DNA from: JBDTNL01 sp039933785
Lineage (GTDB): Bacteria; Acidobacteriota; Thermoanaerobaculia; Multivoradales; JAGPDF01
NCBI GenBank assembly: GCA_039933785.1
Contig: JBDTNL010000005.1
Location: 28,889-92,888 of the forward strand
Reading direction: 5' to 3'
DNA length: 64,000 bases
Below are positions 32,501-39,559 of the stretch, piece after piece. Numbering within the stretch: position 1 is the stretch's first letter; every line of letters begins with the position of its first letter. The notes under the pieces are model-generated. The model saw nothing but the letters and a program-made list of their open reading frames with translations. It searched no databases and had not been told where the DNA came from. The position numbers were made by a program, and so were the translations under genes.

Positions 32501-33391
32501 GACCAGAGCGGCATCGCCTACGCGTTGAGCAATATCGGTGGAGTGCTAAGGCTGCAAGGCGACCTCGCGGGGGCGCGCGCCAAGCACGAGGAAGCGCTCA
32601 ACATCCGCAACTCGATCAACCAGCGCATTGGCTCGGTGGCTTCGCTCAACAACCTCGGTCGGGTGCTGCTCGACACGGGGAACCTCATCGGCGCAAAGAA
32701 GGAGTTCGACGAGGCGCTGAACGCCTGCGGCGAGATCCAGAACAAGAGCTGCTCCGCGAATGCGCTCTCCGGCCTCGCCGAGGTCGCGCTGCTCGTCAAC
32801 GAACCCGAATCGGCGGTTCGCCAAGCGCAGGAAGCACTCTCCATTCGTGAGCAGATCGGCGAGCGCTCGAGCGCCGCGGAGAGCCGGCTGCTGCTGGCGT
32901 GGATCGCCAACGATAGCGGCGATTTTTCGACCGCGAGCAAGACGTTGACCGCCGTAGTGGAGGATCTTGCGGCGGTACAGGCCACCGACCAGCAGGCGAT
33001 CGCTGCAGCGCTGCTGGCGCGCGCCCGGCTTGGCGCCGGCGATAAGTCGGGGGCCCAACGGGCCGCCAGCCAAGCGGCGACGCTCGCCAAGGGCAGCCAG
33101 AACCGGCTGGCGCGACTGGCCGCCACGATCGCGGCGGCGCGGGTCGGCGCCTTGGTCTCGGCCGCCAACCGGGCATCGGCAATCGAGACCTTGCGGCAGG
33201 CACGCCGCGAAGCCGAGGCTTCGGGACTGATTCTGCAGCAGTACGAGGCGCGCCTGGCGATCGGCGAAATCGAGATGGCTGCTGCCGATCGGATGAACGG
33301 GCGCACCGAGTTGATTTCGCTCGCCGCCGACGCCGCCCGTCAGGGCTACCCCGCCATGGCACGCCGCGCCGCCAATGCGGCGAAAGGCTGA
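29591..33391 (+). CDS. Membrane Ser/Thr protein kinase with zinc ribbon, FlgO-like and TPR domains
   Basis: Hanks-type kinase of 1266 residues. Residues 1-30 form an MJ0042-like zinc ribbon (LRCVRCGADF, VACPICGARY). A Pro/Thr linker follows. The kinase domain spans about 137-415: LARGGMGEVYEAED (G-loop), VALKTVD (Lys), IIHRDFKSENVFL (catalytic loop), VADFGIARG and GTPAYMSPEQL. One membrane helix lies near 446 (LAVLALLLLAAAGSAVL). A FlgO/adenylate-cyclase-associated-like domain (RAVAVLGFKNSSARPESAWI) occupies about 476-615, then at least ten TPR repeats such as GDLTSAKAMYEQTLAICRET. The extracytoplasmic TPRs probably sense or scaffold a ligand. The start is TTG; its GGGAGG is within a hairpin. 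Confidence 0.9.
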   Translation: MKLRCVRCGADFKVPDATEGVVACPICGARYRRGPSSGATSQTVIPKVQVTEPTPPTPPMRAIPPITPVSVVTDPPSASSSPLDTEAPTPRPATARTPSAAVSPPRQVSAPASAGQDTPTRELAAQGDAHLPIFFAGDLVAGRYKIKSFLARGGMGEVYEAEDLELNSEVALKTVDPRVAEDERAIERFKREIQLARRVTHPNACRIFDVGFHPLPHGSAIVFLTMELLRGETLAARLRREGPMPPATALPVLRQVAAGLGAAHKAGIIHRDFKSENVFLVPDPGEEAGLRAVVADFGIARGAVEDAANAKLTMAGGVIGTPAYMSPEQLSGDTMTSASDIYALGLVMYEVVTGRLPFQGDTAIATAVKRLTEPPPSPRTYVPDLDRRWEAVILHCLERRPEDRYSTALEAIAALEPDSVVRSASFRVQPSAPAAGGLRGLLRQRWTLAVLALLLLAAAGSAVLRVRANRQAQMGSVGAPRRAVAVLGFKNSSARPESAWISTALAEMLNTELGQGDGLRLVPGESVARVKIDLALGDVDSLSPATLGKLRTLLGADYVLAGSYTALPGGALRLDLRLQDALAGETLKPVTASGTEAGLFDLAQKSGEQLRERLGVESGSQGSGWWSAERWNPEATRLYSEGLTKLRGFEPQAARQLLEQAVAADPQSPLAHSALAAAWSALGFGEKAAQEGKKALDLSADLPREQKLEVEGRYAEVTHDSPRAAEVYGALFGFYPDNLDYGLRLASNLTAAGHADRALSTVEALRQLPAPLRDDPRIDLEAASAAGARSDFKLQQQTAARAAGTAATQGARLLVAQARVIEGWAWRNLGDPGRSIAACQEAEKLYREVGNRAGQAAALTAWAGALYDQGELPGAKAGYEQALATYREIGDQNGVARALNNIAVVLKNQGDLTSAKAMYEQTLAICRETGDKMGIASTLNNEAAVLSQEGNLQAARDLFEQALTLRRELGDQSGIAYALSNIGGVLRLQGDLAGARAKHEEALNIRNSINQRIGSVASLNNLGRVLLDTGNLIGAKKEFDEALNACGEIQNKSCSANALSGLAEVALLVNEPESAVRQAQEALSIREQIGERSSAAESRLLLAWIANDSGDFSTASKTLTAVVEDLAAVQATDQQAIAAALLARARLGAGDKSGAQRAASQAATLAKGSQNRLARLAATIAAARVGALVSAANRASAIETLRQARREAEASGLILQQYEARLAIGEIEMAAADRMNGRTELISLAADAARQGYPAMARRAANAAKG

Positions 33392-33404
33392 CGGTCGGCC
33401 GGCC

Positions 33405-34088
33405 ATGCGACTCATCCTCTTCGACATCGACGGTACGCTGCTCGACTGCGGCCGGCAGGTTCGGCCGCTACTGGCGTCGGCACTGGCGGATGTCTATGGC
33501 ACTTGCGGCGACATCGACGCCTACGACTTCGCGGGCAAGACCGATCCGCGCATCGTGCTCGACCTGATGGGCGGCGCGGGCCTCGAGCGGCTGCATATCT
33601 TGGGTGAGCTGCCGCGGCTACGAGAGCTCTACCTCCGGCGCCTGGAGGAGGGTCTGCTGGCCGGGCGCATGCGCTTACTGCCCGGCGTGCGCGAGCTCCT
33701 CGAACGACTGAGTGCGAGGAAAGGCCTCACCCTGGCGCTACTCACCGGCAACTGGGAGGCCGGGGCACGCATCAAGCTCGGCCGCTTCGGGCTCAACGCG
33801 TACTTCCCGTTTGGCGCTTTCGGCGACGATGGTGAGAATCGTTCGGACCTGCCGCCGGCCGCCCAGCGACGAGCGCGGGAACACGCCGGCGAGCACTTCG
33901 CCGCCGACGACATGCTGATCATCGGCGACAGCCTGCTCGACGTCGAATGCGCGCGCCACAACGGCGTGCGGTCCCTGGCCGTCGCCACCGGTCGAACCGC
34001 GGCCAGCGATCTCGAAGCGGCAGGCGCCGACTGGGTGATCGCCAACTTGCTCGACGCGCACCGTTGCGCGGCGATCTTCGCTCACTGA
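33405..34088 (+). CDS. HAD-family phosphatase (phosphoglycolate phosphatase-like)
   Basis: Protein of 227 residues. Motif I is LILFDIDGTLLDCG, motif II LALLTGNWEAGARIKLG, and motif IV IIGDSLLDVECARHNGVRS. A helical cap of about 60 residues follows motif I, and VATGRTAASDLEAAGADWV resembles phosphoglycolate phosphatases. Substrate prediction among HAD enzymes is unreliable. The ATG is 13 nt after the kinase stop, so the gene may be co-transcribed with it; a house-cleaning or dephosphorylation role is possible. Confidence 0.82.
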   Translation: MRLILFDIDGTLLDCGRQVRPLLASALADVYGTCGDIDAYDFAGKTDPRIVLDLMGGAGLERLHILGELPRLRELYLRRLEEGLLAGRMRLLPGVRELLERLSARKGLTLALLTGNWEAGARIKLGRFGLNAYFPFGAFGDDGENRSDLPPAAQRRAREHAGEHFAADDMLIIGDSLLDVECARHNGVRSLAVATGRTAASDLEAAGADWVIANLLDAHRCAAIFAH

Positions 34089-34109
34089 TCCGTTTCGGCG
34101 AGGAGCCTG

Positions 34110-34382
34110 ATGAACCGCCTGCTGCAGATTCCCGAAAGCATTCGGACCCAACTCGCAGAATCGCTGCTCGACGAAAACGATATCGGCGAGTTCCTCCGTC
34201 ACGCCAAACCCGAGGTCGATCCGGCCCGCCCGGGCTTCGCCAAGTGCGCCGGCGTTTTGCCGGTGCGCCGCGCGCTCGACCCCGAGACCTCGCAGCTGCG
34301 CCGAGTGGAACTCCTGCTGCGCGACGCGGGAGACACCTGGGAAGTGGTGGCACTCTCGGGGCTCGACCCCGAATCCGTTTGA
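34110..34382 (+). CDS. Small hypothetical protein
   Basis: Protein of 90 residues, without signal or membrane helix. LLQIPESIRTQLAESLLDEN is predicted helical, and the second half (LRRVELLLRDAGDTWEVVAL) beta-rich. The single Cys is in FAKCAGVLPVRR. I do not recognise the family. GAGGAG lies about 5 nt before the ATG, and it follows the HAD gene by 21 nt, so both are probably on one transcript. Coding is supported by the good ribosome binding site and normal composition. Confidence 0.6.
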   Translation: MNRLLQIPESIRTQLAESLLDENDIGEFLRHAKPEVDPARPGFAKCAGVLPVRRALDPETSQLRRVELLLRDAGDTWEVVALSGLDPESV

Positions 34383-34410
34383 GTAGTGGACCGAGCTTGA
34401 TTCAGTAGTT

Positions 34411-35259
34411 TCAAGGCACGAGGTGCCGGCGATACCAACTCACGGTCGCGTTCATCGCCTGAATCAATTGCGGAGTAGACCCTTGAAACGGGTGCTTGCC
34501 GCCGAGCCCGTGATCGCCGCCACGGACTTCGTGCCGTTCCGCGGGCGGTGAAGCCGCCTGGTGCAGCCGGCGACCCTCCTCGCACGGGACCGTTTCGTCC
34601 GCATCCCCGTGCACCACCAACCAGGGAGTCGAGCGCCGGGCCGCCGCGCGCGTCAGGTCGAGAGCCTCCTCGTTGGCCTCGACGTCGTGGAGCAGGCCGA
34701 TGCCGAGGGGCAGCTCCTGTCCGGTGCGCAGATTGAGGAACGGCAGGACGCCGGTTCGCCGCCAGTACGCCTTCATGGCCGGCGAGGCACGGTCGAACCC
34801 GCTTACCGCGGCCCAGGTCACCAGTGCCTTGAGTCGCGCTGACCAAGCGGGATCGGCGGCGGCCAGGAGCGCGATCCCGCCGCCCCGGCTATGCCCGAAG
34901 AGTCCGATGCGCTGGCGATCGACCCGGCCCGGCGCCAGGCGGTCCCCTGCGGCGTCGAGGATCTCCAGGGTCTCGTCGACTTCGCGCGAGAAGGTGTTGT
35001 TGCGAAACGCTTCGAGATCGGTGACCAGCTCGTCGCCGGGTTGCATGCCGGAGCCGGTGAAGTTGAAACGAATGACGACGAAGCCGCGGGCCGCCAGCAG
35101 CTCGGCGAGCGCGGGGAAGAAGCCCCACTCCATGAATCCCTTGAAGCCGTGACAGGCGACGATGGTGGGGTGTGTGCCCGAGCCGTCGGGCAGATCCAGC
35201 GTGCCGACGAGCGGCCGACCGGCGTTCGTGGTCAGGTGAAAGATCTCGCTTTCGGGCAC
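34411..35259 (-). CDS. Alpha/beta hydrolase, dienelactone hydrolase / prolyl-oligopeptidase-like
   Basis: Protein of 282 residues. GTHPTIVACHGFKGFMEWGF carries the oxyanion strand, VVIRFNFTGSG follows, the nucleophile elbow is IGLFGHSRGGGIALLAA, PWLVVHGDADETVP bears the acid and EVRGGDHGLGGKHPF the catalytic His. All three catalytic residues are present. The start is GTG 35259; TATGAT (35266-35271 on the minus strand) ends 6 nt upstream with no ribosome binding site, indicating a leaderless mRNA. The substrate is unknown. Confidence 0.85.
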   Translation of the reverse strand: MPESEIFHLTTNAGRPLVGTLDLPDGSGTHPTIVACHGFKGFMEWGFFPALAELLAARGFVVIRFNFTGSGMQPGDELVTDLEAFRNNTFSREVDETLEILDAAGDRLAPGRVDRQRIGLFGHSRGGGIALLAAADPAWSARLKALVTWAAVSGFDRASPAMKAYWRRTGVLPFLNLRTGQELPLGIGLLHDVEANEEALDLTRAAARRSTPWLVVHGDADETVPCEEGRRLHQAASPPAERHEVRGGDHGLGGKHPFQGSTPQLIQAMNATVSWYRRHLVP

Positions 35260-35265
35260 CGTTCG

Positions 35266-35305
35266 ATCATATCCGCCGGCCTGCTTCGGGCGGCTCCGCT
35301 AGGAT
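35266..35305. promoter_or_regulatory. Back-to-back leaderless promoters (hydrolase / ygfZ)
   Basis: Two -10 hexamers face away from each other. TATGAT on the minus strand (35271-35266) ends 6 nt from the hydrolase GTG, and TAGGAT on the plus strand (35300-35305) ends 7 nt from the ygfZ-like GTG 35313. Only 53 bp separate the two start codons, so the -35 regions overlap each other. Neither gene has a ribosome binding site. Confidence 0.55.
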
Positions 35306-35312
35306 GAGCCTC

Positions 35313-36254
35313 GTGACGACTACCGCTCTGTTCGACCGATCATCCACCGCTCGCTTGGAGCTTCGCGGTGCTGACCGCCAGCGCTTCCTCAATGGACTGG
35401 TGACCTGTGACACCAAGACGCTGACACCGGGTCACGGTGCCTACGGATTCTTCACCGACGGCAAGGGACGGGTGCTCGCGGACGTGGTGGTACTCGCGCT
35501 CGAGGACAGGCTGTGGCTCGAATTGCCCGCGGGGCAAGGCGATGCGATCGCGAGCCACCTGCAGAAATACATCATCGCCGACCGTGTCGACGTGGGCGCC
35601 CTGGATGGTTGGCTTCCGATCTCACTCTTGGGCGAGCTGCCGGACGGCTTGTTCGGGCTCGATGCCGCGCCGGCCGTGCCGTACGAAAACCTCTCGTTGA
35701 CCGCGGCGGGATTCGCGGTCCATGCGGTGCGCGAAGGCCGCCAGGGGCTGGACGCCTTGAGTCTTTGGGTTCCCCAAGAAGGCGCCGAGGCGGTCGCTCA
35801 GGCTCTGCTGGCGATGCCGGGTGTGAAGGCGATCGGAGAGCAGGATGTTGAAGTCCGGCGCGTCGCAGCCGGCGTCGGCAAGTGGGGACAGGATTTTGGC
35901 CCCGAGCATTTCCCGCAAGAGACCGGAGCCGAGGCAGAGGCGGTGAGCTACACCAAGGGCTGCTACCTCGGACAGGAGATCGTGGCGCGGATCCACTATC
36001 GCGGTGGAGTGCAGCGGGCTCTCCGCGGCTTGCGCTTCGCCGACGCGGCGAACTCGCATCTGCCCGCGCTCGGAACGGCGATCATGGCCGACGGTCGCGA
36101 ATCGGGCCGTCTCACCAGCGTCGCACGCTCAGCGATGTGGGGAACGATCGGACTTGCCGTGCTGCACCAGCGGGTGGGCGAGGATGGCGCGACGGTCGAA
36201 CTCGAGACCGGCGAAACGGCAACGCTCGCGGCGCTCCCGTTCGGCCGGCCCTGA
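35313..36254 (+). CDS. ygfZ: YgfZ/GcvT-type folate-binding protein (Fe-S cluster maturation)
   Basis: Protein of about 313 residues. RLELRGADRQRFLNGLVTCD at the start, AYGFFTDGKGRVLADVVVLA and the signature KGCYLGQEIVARIHYRG (with the conserved Cys) identify the COG0354 folate-binding family. It supports repair or assembly of Fe-S enzymes in a folate-dependent way. The next gene (convergent) encodes an A-type Fe-S carrier, which fits. I favour GTG 35313 because TAGGAT ends 7 nt before it; ATG 35304 (three codons longer) overlaps that hexamer and has no ribosome binding site. Confidence 0.88.
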   Translation: MTTTALFDRSSTARLELRGADRQRFLNGLVTCDTKTLTPGHGAYGFFTDGKGRVLADVVVLALEDRLWLELPAGQGDAIASHLQKYIIADRVDVGALDGWLPISLLGELPDGLFGLDAAPAVPYENLSLTAAGFAVHAVREGRQGLDALSLWVPQEGAEAVAQALLAMPGVKAIGEQDVEVRRVAAGVGKWGQDFGPEHFPQETGAEAEAVSYTKGCYLGQEIVARIHYRGGVQRALRGLRFADAANSHLPALGTAIMADGRESGRLTSVARSAMWGTIGLAVLHQRVGEDGATVELETGETATLAALPFGRP

Positions 36255-36272
36255 GCTGGCGGCCCGCCTCAG
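36251..36272. terminator. Hairpin between convergent ygfZ and Fe-S carrier genes
   Basis: CTGA / TCAG outer stem and GGCG-GCC-CGCC inner stem with a 3-nt bulge span both stop codons. It is symmetric enough to act in both directions. There is no T-tract, so function is inferred from position only. Confidence 0.4.
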
Positions 36273-36652
36273 ACGGCGAAGGACGAGCCGCAACCGCACT
36301 GACCGGTCGCGTTCGGATTGAGGAACTTGAAACCGGCACCCGACATGCCAAGCACGTAGTCGATGGTCGTGCCTTGCAGGTAGCGCGAGCTGACCGGATC
36401 GACGAACACCTTCAGGCCGTCGTATTCGAGAACGAAGTCGGTTTCCCGCTGCTCCTTCTCGAAGTCGAGCGCGTACTGGAAGCCACTGCAGCCGCCGCCC
36501 ATGACGGCAACGCGCAGCCCGTGGTCGGCGTCCATGCCTTCTTGTTCACGGGTGTGGCGGATCATCTCGATCGCCTTGGCGGTGATGGCAAGTGGCGGGG
36601 CGGAAGCCGCTGCGGTAGCGGCGTCGGGAATCTGGATCGGCTGAGTTTCCAT
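36269..36652 (-). CDS. A-type iron-sulfur cluster carrier (ErpA/IscA/SufA family)
   Basis: Protein of 127 residues that delivers Fe-S clusters to apo-enzymes. The three cluster cysteines are in VMGGGCSGFQYALDF and GQCGCGSSF. The core is preceded by a roughly 20-residue Ala-rich tail (PIQIPDAATAAASAPP). GGAGG lies about 7 nt before the ATG. A longer reading frame exists upstream but carries no family sequence. Together with the YgfZ-like protein it marks an Fe-S maturation pair. It could be ErpA or IscA; I do not assign the symbol. Confidence 0.9.
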   Translation of the reverse strand: METQPIQIPDAATAAASAPPLAITAKAIEMIRHTREQEGMDADHGLRVAVMGGGCSGFQYALDFEKEQRETDFVLEYDGLKVFVDPVSSRYLQGTTIDYVLGMSGAGFKFLNPNATGQCGCGSSFAV

Positions 36653-36745
36653 CGAATGCCTCCGTACAGGGAGAACGAGCGCCAACGCCCGCGTATTCCT
36701 GGGCCGCCTACTCTGCGGCGGCAAGGCGAAGGATATCATCCGCGC

Positions 36746-37453
36746 ATGCTCCGCGCCCTGCTGTTCGACTTCAACGGCGTGCTGGTCGACGACGAGCCGG
36801 TGCATCTACGTCTTTTTCGTAAAGTATTGCAAGAAGAAGGTTTGGAGCTTACCGATAGGGACTATTTCGAGCGCTATCTGGGCCTCGACGACCGCGGCTG
36901 CTTTGGCGAGGTGCTGGAACGAGCGGGCCGCCCGGCGAGCGCCGCGGCGGTCATGCGCCTCGTCGTCCGCAAGGCGTCGTACTACCAGGAGTGGGCTCAT
37001 CGCGAGGGCCTGACGTTCTTCCCAGGAGCGGTGGAGCTGGTGCGTGAAGCCGCTGCGAGCGGGCTGGTGCTCGGTCTGGTGAGCGGCGCCTTGCGGCAGG
37101 AGATCGACCAGGCGCTGCGCCAGGCCGGCATCCGGGAGCTCTTCAAGATCCTGATTGCCGCCGAGGATGTCGTGGCCAGCAAGCCCGACCGCGAGGGGTA
37201 TGTGCGCGGCCTAGAGGAGCTCAATTCCGTGCCGCCAGCGCCCGATCGACTGATCCACCCGCACGAGGTGCTGGCGATCGAGGACAGCCCGGCGGGTATC
37301 GCGGCCGCCGCCGCCGCAGGTCTGGTCACGCTCGGCGTCGCCCAGACCTACTCCGCGGAGCGGCTGCACGACGCCGATTCGGTGGTCCCCTGCCTCGCCG
37401 GGCTCGGTGTCGAGCGGTTGCAGAAGCTGTACGCGGCGGTGAGCCGGGCCTGA
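36746..37453 (+). CDS. HAD-family hydrolase, beta-phosphoglucomutase-like
   Basis: Protein of 235 residues. Motif I is LLFDFNGVLVDDEPVHLRLF, where the second Asp position reads Asn (DFNGV). Motif II is LGLVSGALRQEIDQAL, the Lys motif VASKPDREGYVRGLEEL, and motif IV VLAIEDSPAGIAAAAAAG, all in the beta-phosphoglucomutase/CbbY subgroup order. Asn in place of the acid/base Asp predicts altered or lost phosphatase turnover. TATCAT at 36734-36739 ends 6 nt before the ATG with no ribosome binding site, so it is probably leaderless. Confidence 0.85.
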   Translation: MLRALLFDFNGVLVDDEPVHLRLFRKVLQEEGLELTDRDYFERYLGLDDRGCFGEVLERAGRPASAAAVMRLVVRKASYYQEWAHREGLTFFPGAVELVREAAASGLVLGLVSGALRQEIDQALRQAGIRELFKILIAAEDVVASKPDREGYVRGLEELNSVPPAPDRLIHPHEVLAIEDSPAGIAAAAAAGLVTLGVAQTYSAERLHDADSVVPCLAGLGVERLQKLYAAVSRA

Positions 37454-37465
37454 TCGGATGCTCTA

Positions 37466-37486
37466 GCGGTCGCCGATCGCGACCGT
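37466..37486. terminator. Hairpin between convergent HAD and DUF2203 genes
   Basis: Perfect 7-bp stem CGGTCGC (37467-37473) / GCGACCG (37479-37485), extended by one G-U pair, with a CGATC loop. It is located between the two convergent stops. There is no T-tract. Confidence 0.5.
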
Positions 37487-37492
37487 GACCGG

Positions 37493-37846
37493 TCAAACCA
37501 CCGGAACTCTTCCGGCGAAGCCTTCTTCGTAACTGTGGAAGTGCGCCAGCGCGAGCTCGGGGTATTTCCAGCAGTAGAAGCCGCCGCCGCTGTCGAAGTC
37601 GACTAACCAGGGGCCCTTGGCAATGCATCCCAGGGACTCGATCTCCTGGGTCCAGGCGTCGACGATGCGGCGGTACGTGGCTTCCATTTCGTCGCGGCGG
37701 TTTTCCATCTCGTCGCGGCTCTGGATGGGGTTGAGCAGGCCCTCGATCTGGCGCACCGCGGCGTCGGTGACCTCGCGCACCAGCGGGAACAGACCGAGCG
37801 CTTCGTCGTAGCTGAAGATGCGATTGCCGTTCAAGGGCGAGCTCAA
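37493..37846 (-). CDS. DUF2203 family protein
   Basis: Protein of about 117 residues. RIFSYDEALGLFPLVREVTD at the N-terminus and GPWLVDFDSGGGFYCWKYPE with FHSYEEGFAGR at the C-terminus are the DUF2203 signature. The middle is a long helix (IQSRDEMENRRDEMEATYRRI). Function is unknown. TTG 37846 overlaps the tdk stop by 4 nt (TTGA), so translation is coupled to thymidine kinase; a second TTG four codons later is possible. Confidence 0.82.
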   Translation of the reverse strand: MSSPLNGNRIFSYDEALGLFPLVREVTDAAVRQIEGLLNPIQSRDEMENRRDEMEATYRRIVDAWTQEIESLGCIAKGPWLVDFDSGGGFYCWKYPELALAHFHSYEEGFAGRVPVV

Positions 37847-38439
37847 GTGCGCACGCCCGGAGCAAACGGCACGTAGCATCGGCGGCAGCGCGCCTCGTAG
37901 GCCTCGTTGTCGCCCACCTGCACCTGGCTGTCGCCGCCGGCGATGCGCTGGCTGTAGTTCGCCGGGCCGCCGCAGAGCACGCATACGGCGTGCATCTTGT
38001 CGATGTACTCGGCGAGCGCGAGGATGGCCGGCATCGGGCCGAAGGGGCGCCGCAGATAGTCCTGATCGAGTCCGGCGACGATGACGCGGAGGCCGGCGTC
38101 GGCCAGCTCTTCGACCAGGGCTGGCAGGTCTCCGTCGAAAAACTGCGCCTCATCGATGCCCACGACTTCGACGCCCCACTCGAGGCTCGAGCGCAGCTCG
38201 GCGCTGCTCGCGACGGTCTGCGCCTTGAGCTCGCGCTGGTCGCGGGTCACCAGCCGGTCGGGCTCGTGACGGGAATCGGTGAGCGGCTTGAAGACTTGCA
38301 CCTTCTGCCGGGCGATGACCGCGCGGCGCAGGCGCCGCACCAGCTCCTCGCTCTTGCCGGAGAACATGCCGCCAGCGATCGCCTCGATGCTGCCGTTGCC
38401 GCGCGCGCGTCGCTCGGGGTGCTCGGCCGGCGGGATCAC
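37843..38439 (-). CDS. tdk: Thymidine kinase (type II)
   Basis: Salvages thymidine to dTMP. The protein has 198 residues. The Walker A is IAGGMFSGKSEELVRRLRRA, the Walker B-like DEAQFF follows VEVVGI, and the lasso/zinc domain carries CVLCGG and CRRCY (CxxC pairs). LDQDYLRRPFGPMP is the substrate loop. It overlaps the thioesterase gene upstream by 4 nt and the DUF2203 gene downstream by 4 nt, forming a tight three-gene operon. Confidence 0.93.
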   Translation of the reverse strand: MIPPAEHPERRARGNGSIEAIAGGMFSGKSEELVRRLRRAVIARQKVQVFKPLTDSRHEPDRLVTRDQRELKAQTVASSAELRSSLEWGVEVVGIDEAQFFDGDLPALVEELADAGLRVIVAGLDQDYLRRPFGPMPAILALAEYIDKMHAVCVLCGGPANYSQRIAGGDSQVQVGDNEAYEARCRRCYVPFAPGVRT

Positions 38440-38873
38440 GGCTGCGGGGTCTCGAGAGGGATCGGCCGGCCGCGCTCGTCGACCTGCACGTACACGACCT
38501 CGGCCTCGGTCACCTTGACCTGGTTGACCTTGCGGCCGGGCCGCATAGCTTCGACCTCGACCTTGACGGTGACCGAAGTGGTGCCGCGCTTGAGGGTGTG
38601 GGCGTAGAAGCTCACCAGGTCGCCGACGAAGACTGGCTCGTGGAAAATCACCTCACGCACCGCGACGGTCACCAATCGGCCGGGTCCGTGACGATGCGCC
38701 TCGACCGCGCCGGCCTGGTCGATGTAGGAAAGGATCACGCCGCCGAAGATGGTGCCGAGCGCGTTGGTCTCGCGCGGCATCATGAGAGTGCGGATCGCCG
38801 GCTGTCGCGGACCCGCCTGACGAACGATCGCGGCGGATGAGTCTTCTTGAGCTTCTTGCGCTTCTTGAGTCAT
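38436..38873 (-). CDS. Acyl-CoA thioesterase, hotdog fold (YciA-like)
   Basis: Protein of 145 residues. TLMMPRETNALGTIFGGVIL followed by SYIDQAGAVEAHRH is the YciA/BFIT hotdog signature with the catalytic Asp/Asn positions, and VAVREVIFHEPVFVGDLVSF continues the fold. It hydrolyses acyl-CoA to free acid, probably with broad chain length. The N-terminal 20 residues are a charged Gln/Glu-rich tail (TQEAQEAQEDSS). It is the first gene of the operon with tdk and DUF2203. The divergent sigma gene starts 96 bp away. Confidence 0.88.
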   Translation of the reverse strand: MTQEAQEAQEDSSAAIVRQAGPRQPAIRTLMMPRETNALGTIFGGVILSYIDQAGAVEAHRHGPGRLVTVAVREVIFHEPVFVGDLVSFYAHTLKRGTTSVTVKVEVEAMRPGRKVNQVKVTEAEVVYVQVDERGRPIPLETPQP

Positions 38874-38968
38874 CGCGGTCGAGTACCAGGTCGTTTCTCG
38901 GCGCCAGAGGGAGCGCCGAGGACGTGGTATCCTAACAGCCCTTCGCTACAGCGACGGTTCCTCGGCGG

Positions 38969-39559
38969 ATGGATCCTTCCACACCTCAATTGTCGCGCGC
39001 CCTTGCCGATGCGGCACTCGTGCAGCGCATCGCCGATCGCCGCCCGGAGGCCCTCTCGGACCTCTACGACCGCTACTCGCCGATGTTGCTGGCACTGGCG
39101 AATCGGATCCTGGGCGGCCAGGCCGAAGCGGAAGATGTCGTCCAGGAAACCCTGTTGCAGGTCTGGCACAAGGCGTCCTCGTATGACCCGGCGCGTTCGT
39201 CGGTCTCGACCTGGCTGGTGCTACTCGCCCGCAGCCGCTCGATCGATCGCTTGCGCACTCGCAAGGTAGGCGAGCGGACCGCCACCGCCGCCCATGCCGA
39301 AACCCCGCGCACCCATACATCCCCCAGAGGCCCGGACGACGTACTGTCACGAGAGCGACAGGAACGCGTGCAGCGCGAGCTCGAGGCGCTGCCCGCCGAA
39401 CAGCGCCAGGTTCTGGAGCTGGCCTTTTACGGCGGCTTGACGCAAGCCGAGATCGCCGAGCAGACCGGCACCCCGCTCGGGACGGTGAAGACCAGGACTT
39501 TGTTGGCGATGAAGAAGTTGCGCGCCGCATTGCGCGAGGAAATTCGGGAGTTGTTGTGA
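38969..39559 (+). CDS. ECF-type RNA polymerase sigma factor
   Basis: Sigma-70 family protein of 196 residues. Region 2 (ALSDLYDRYSPMLLALANRI, DVVQETLLQVWHKA) and region 4 (LEALPAEQRQVLELAFYGGL, TQAEIAEQTGTPLGTVKTRT) are clear, with a Ser/Thr/Arg-rich linker of about 35 residues between. The SigK-like grouping fits the anti-sigma factor encoded directly downstream, which overlaps the stop (GTGA). The regulon and stimulus are unknown. The start ATG has only a weak CGGCGG upstream. Confidence 0.92.
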   Translation: MDPSTPQLSRALADAALVQRIADRRPEALSDLYDRYSPMLLALANRILGGQAEAEDVVQETLLQVWHKASSYDPARSSVSTWLVLLARSRSIDRLRTRKVGERTATAAHAETPRTHTSPRGPDDVLSRERQERVQRELEALPAEQRQVLELAFYGGLTQAEIAEQTGTPLGTVKTRTLLAMKKLRAALREEIRELL

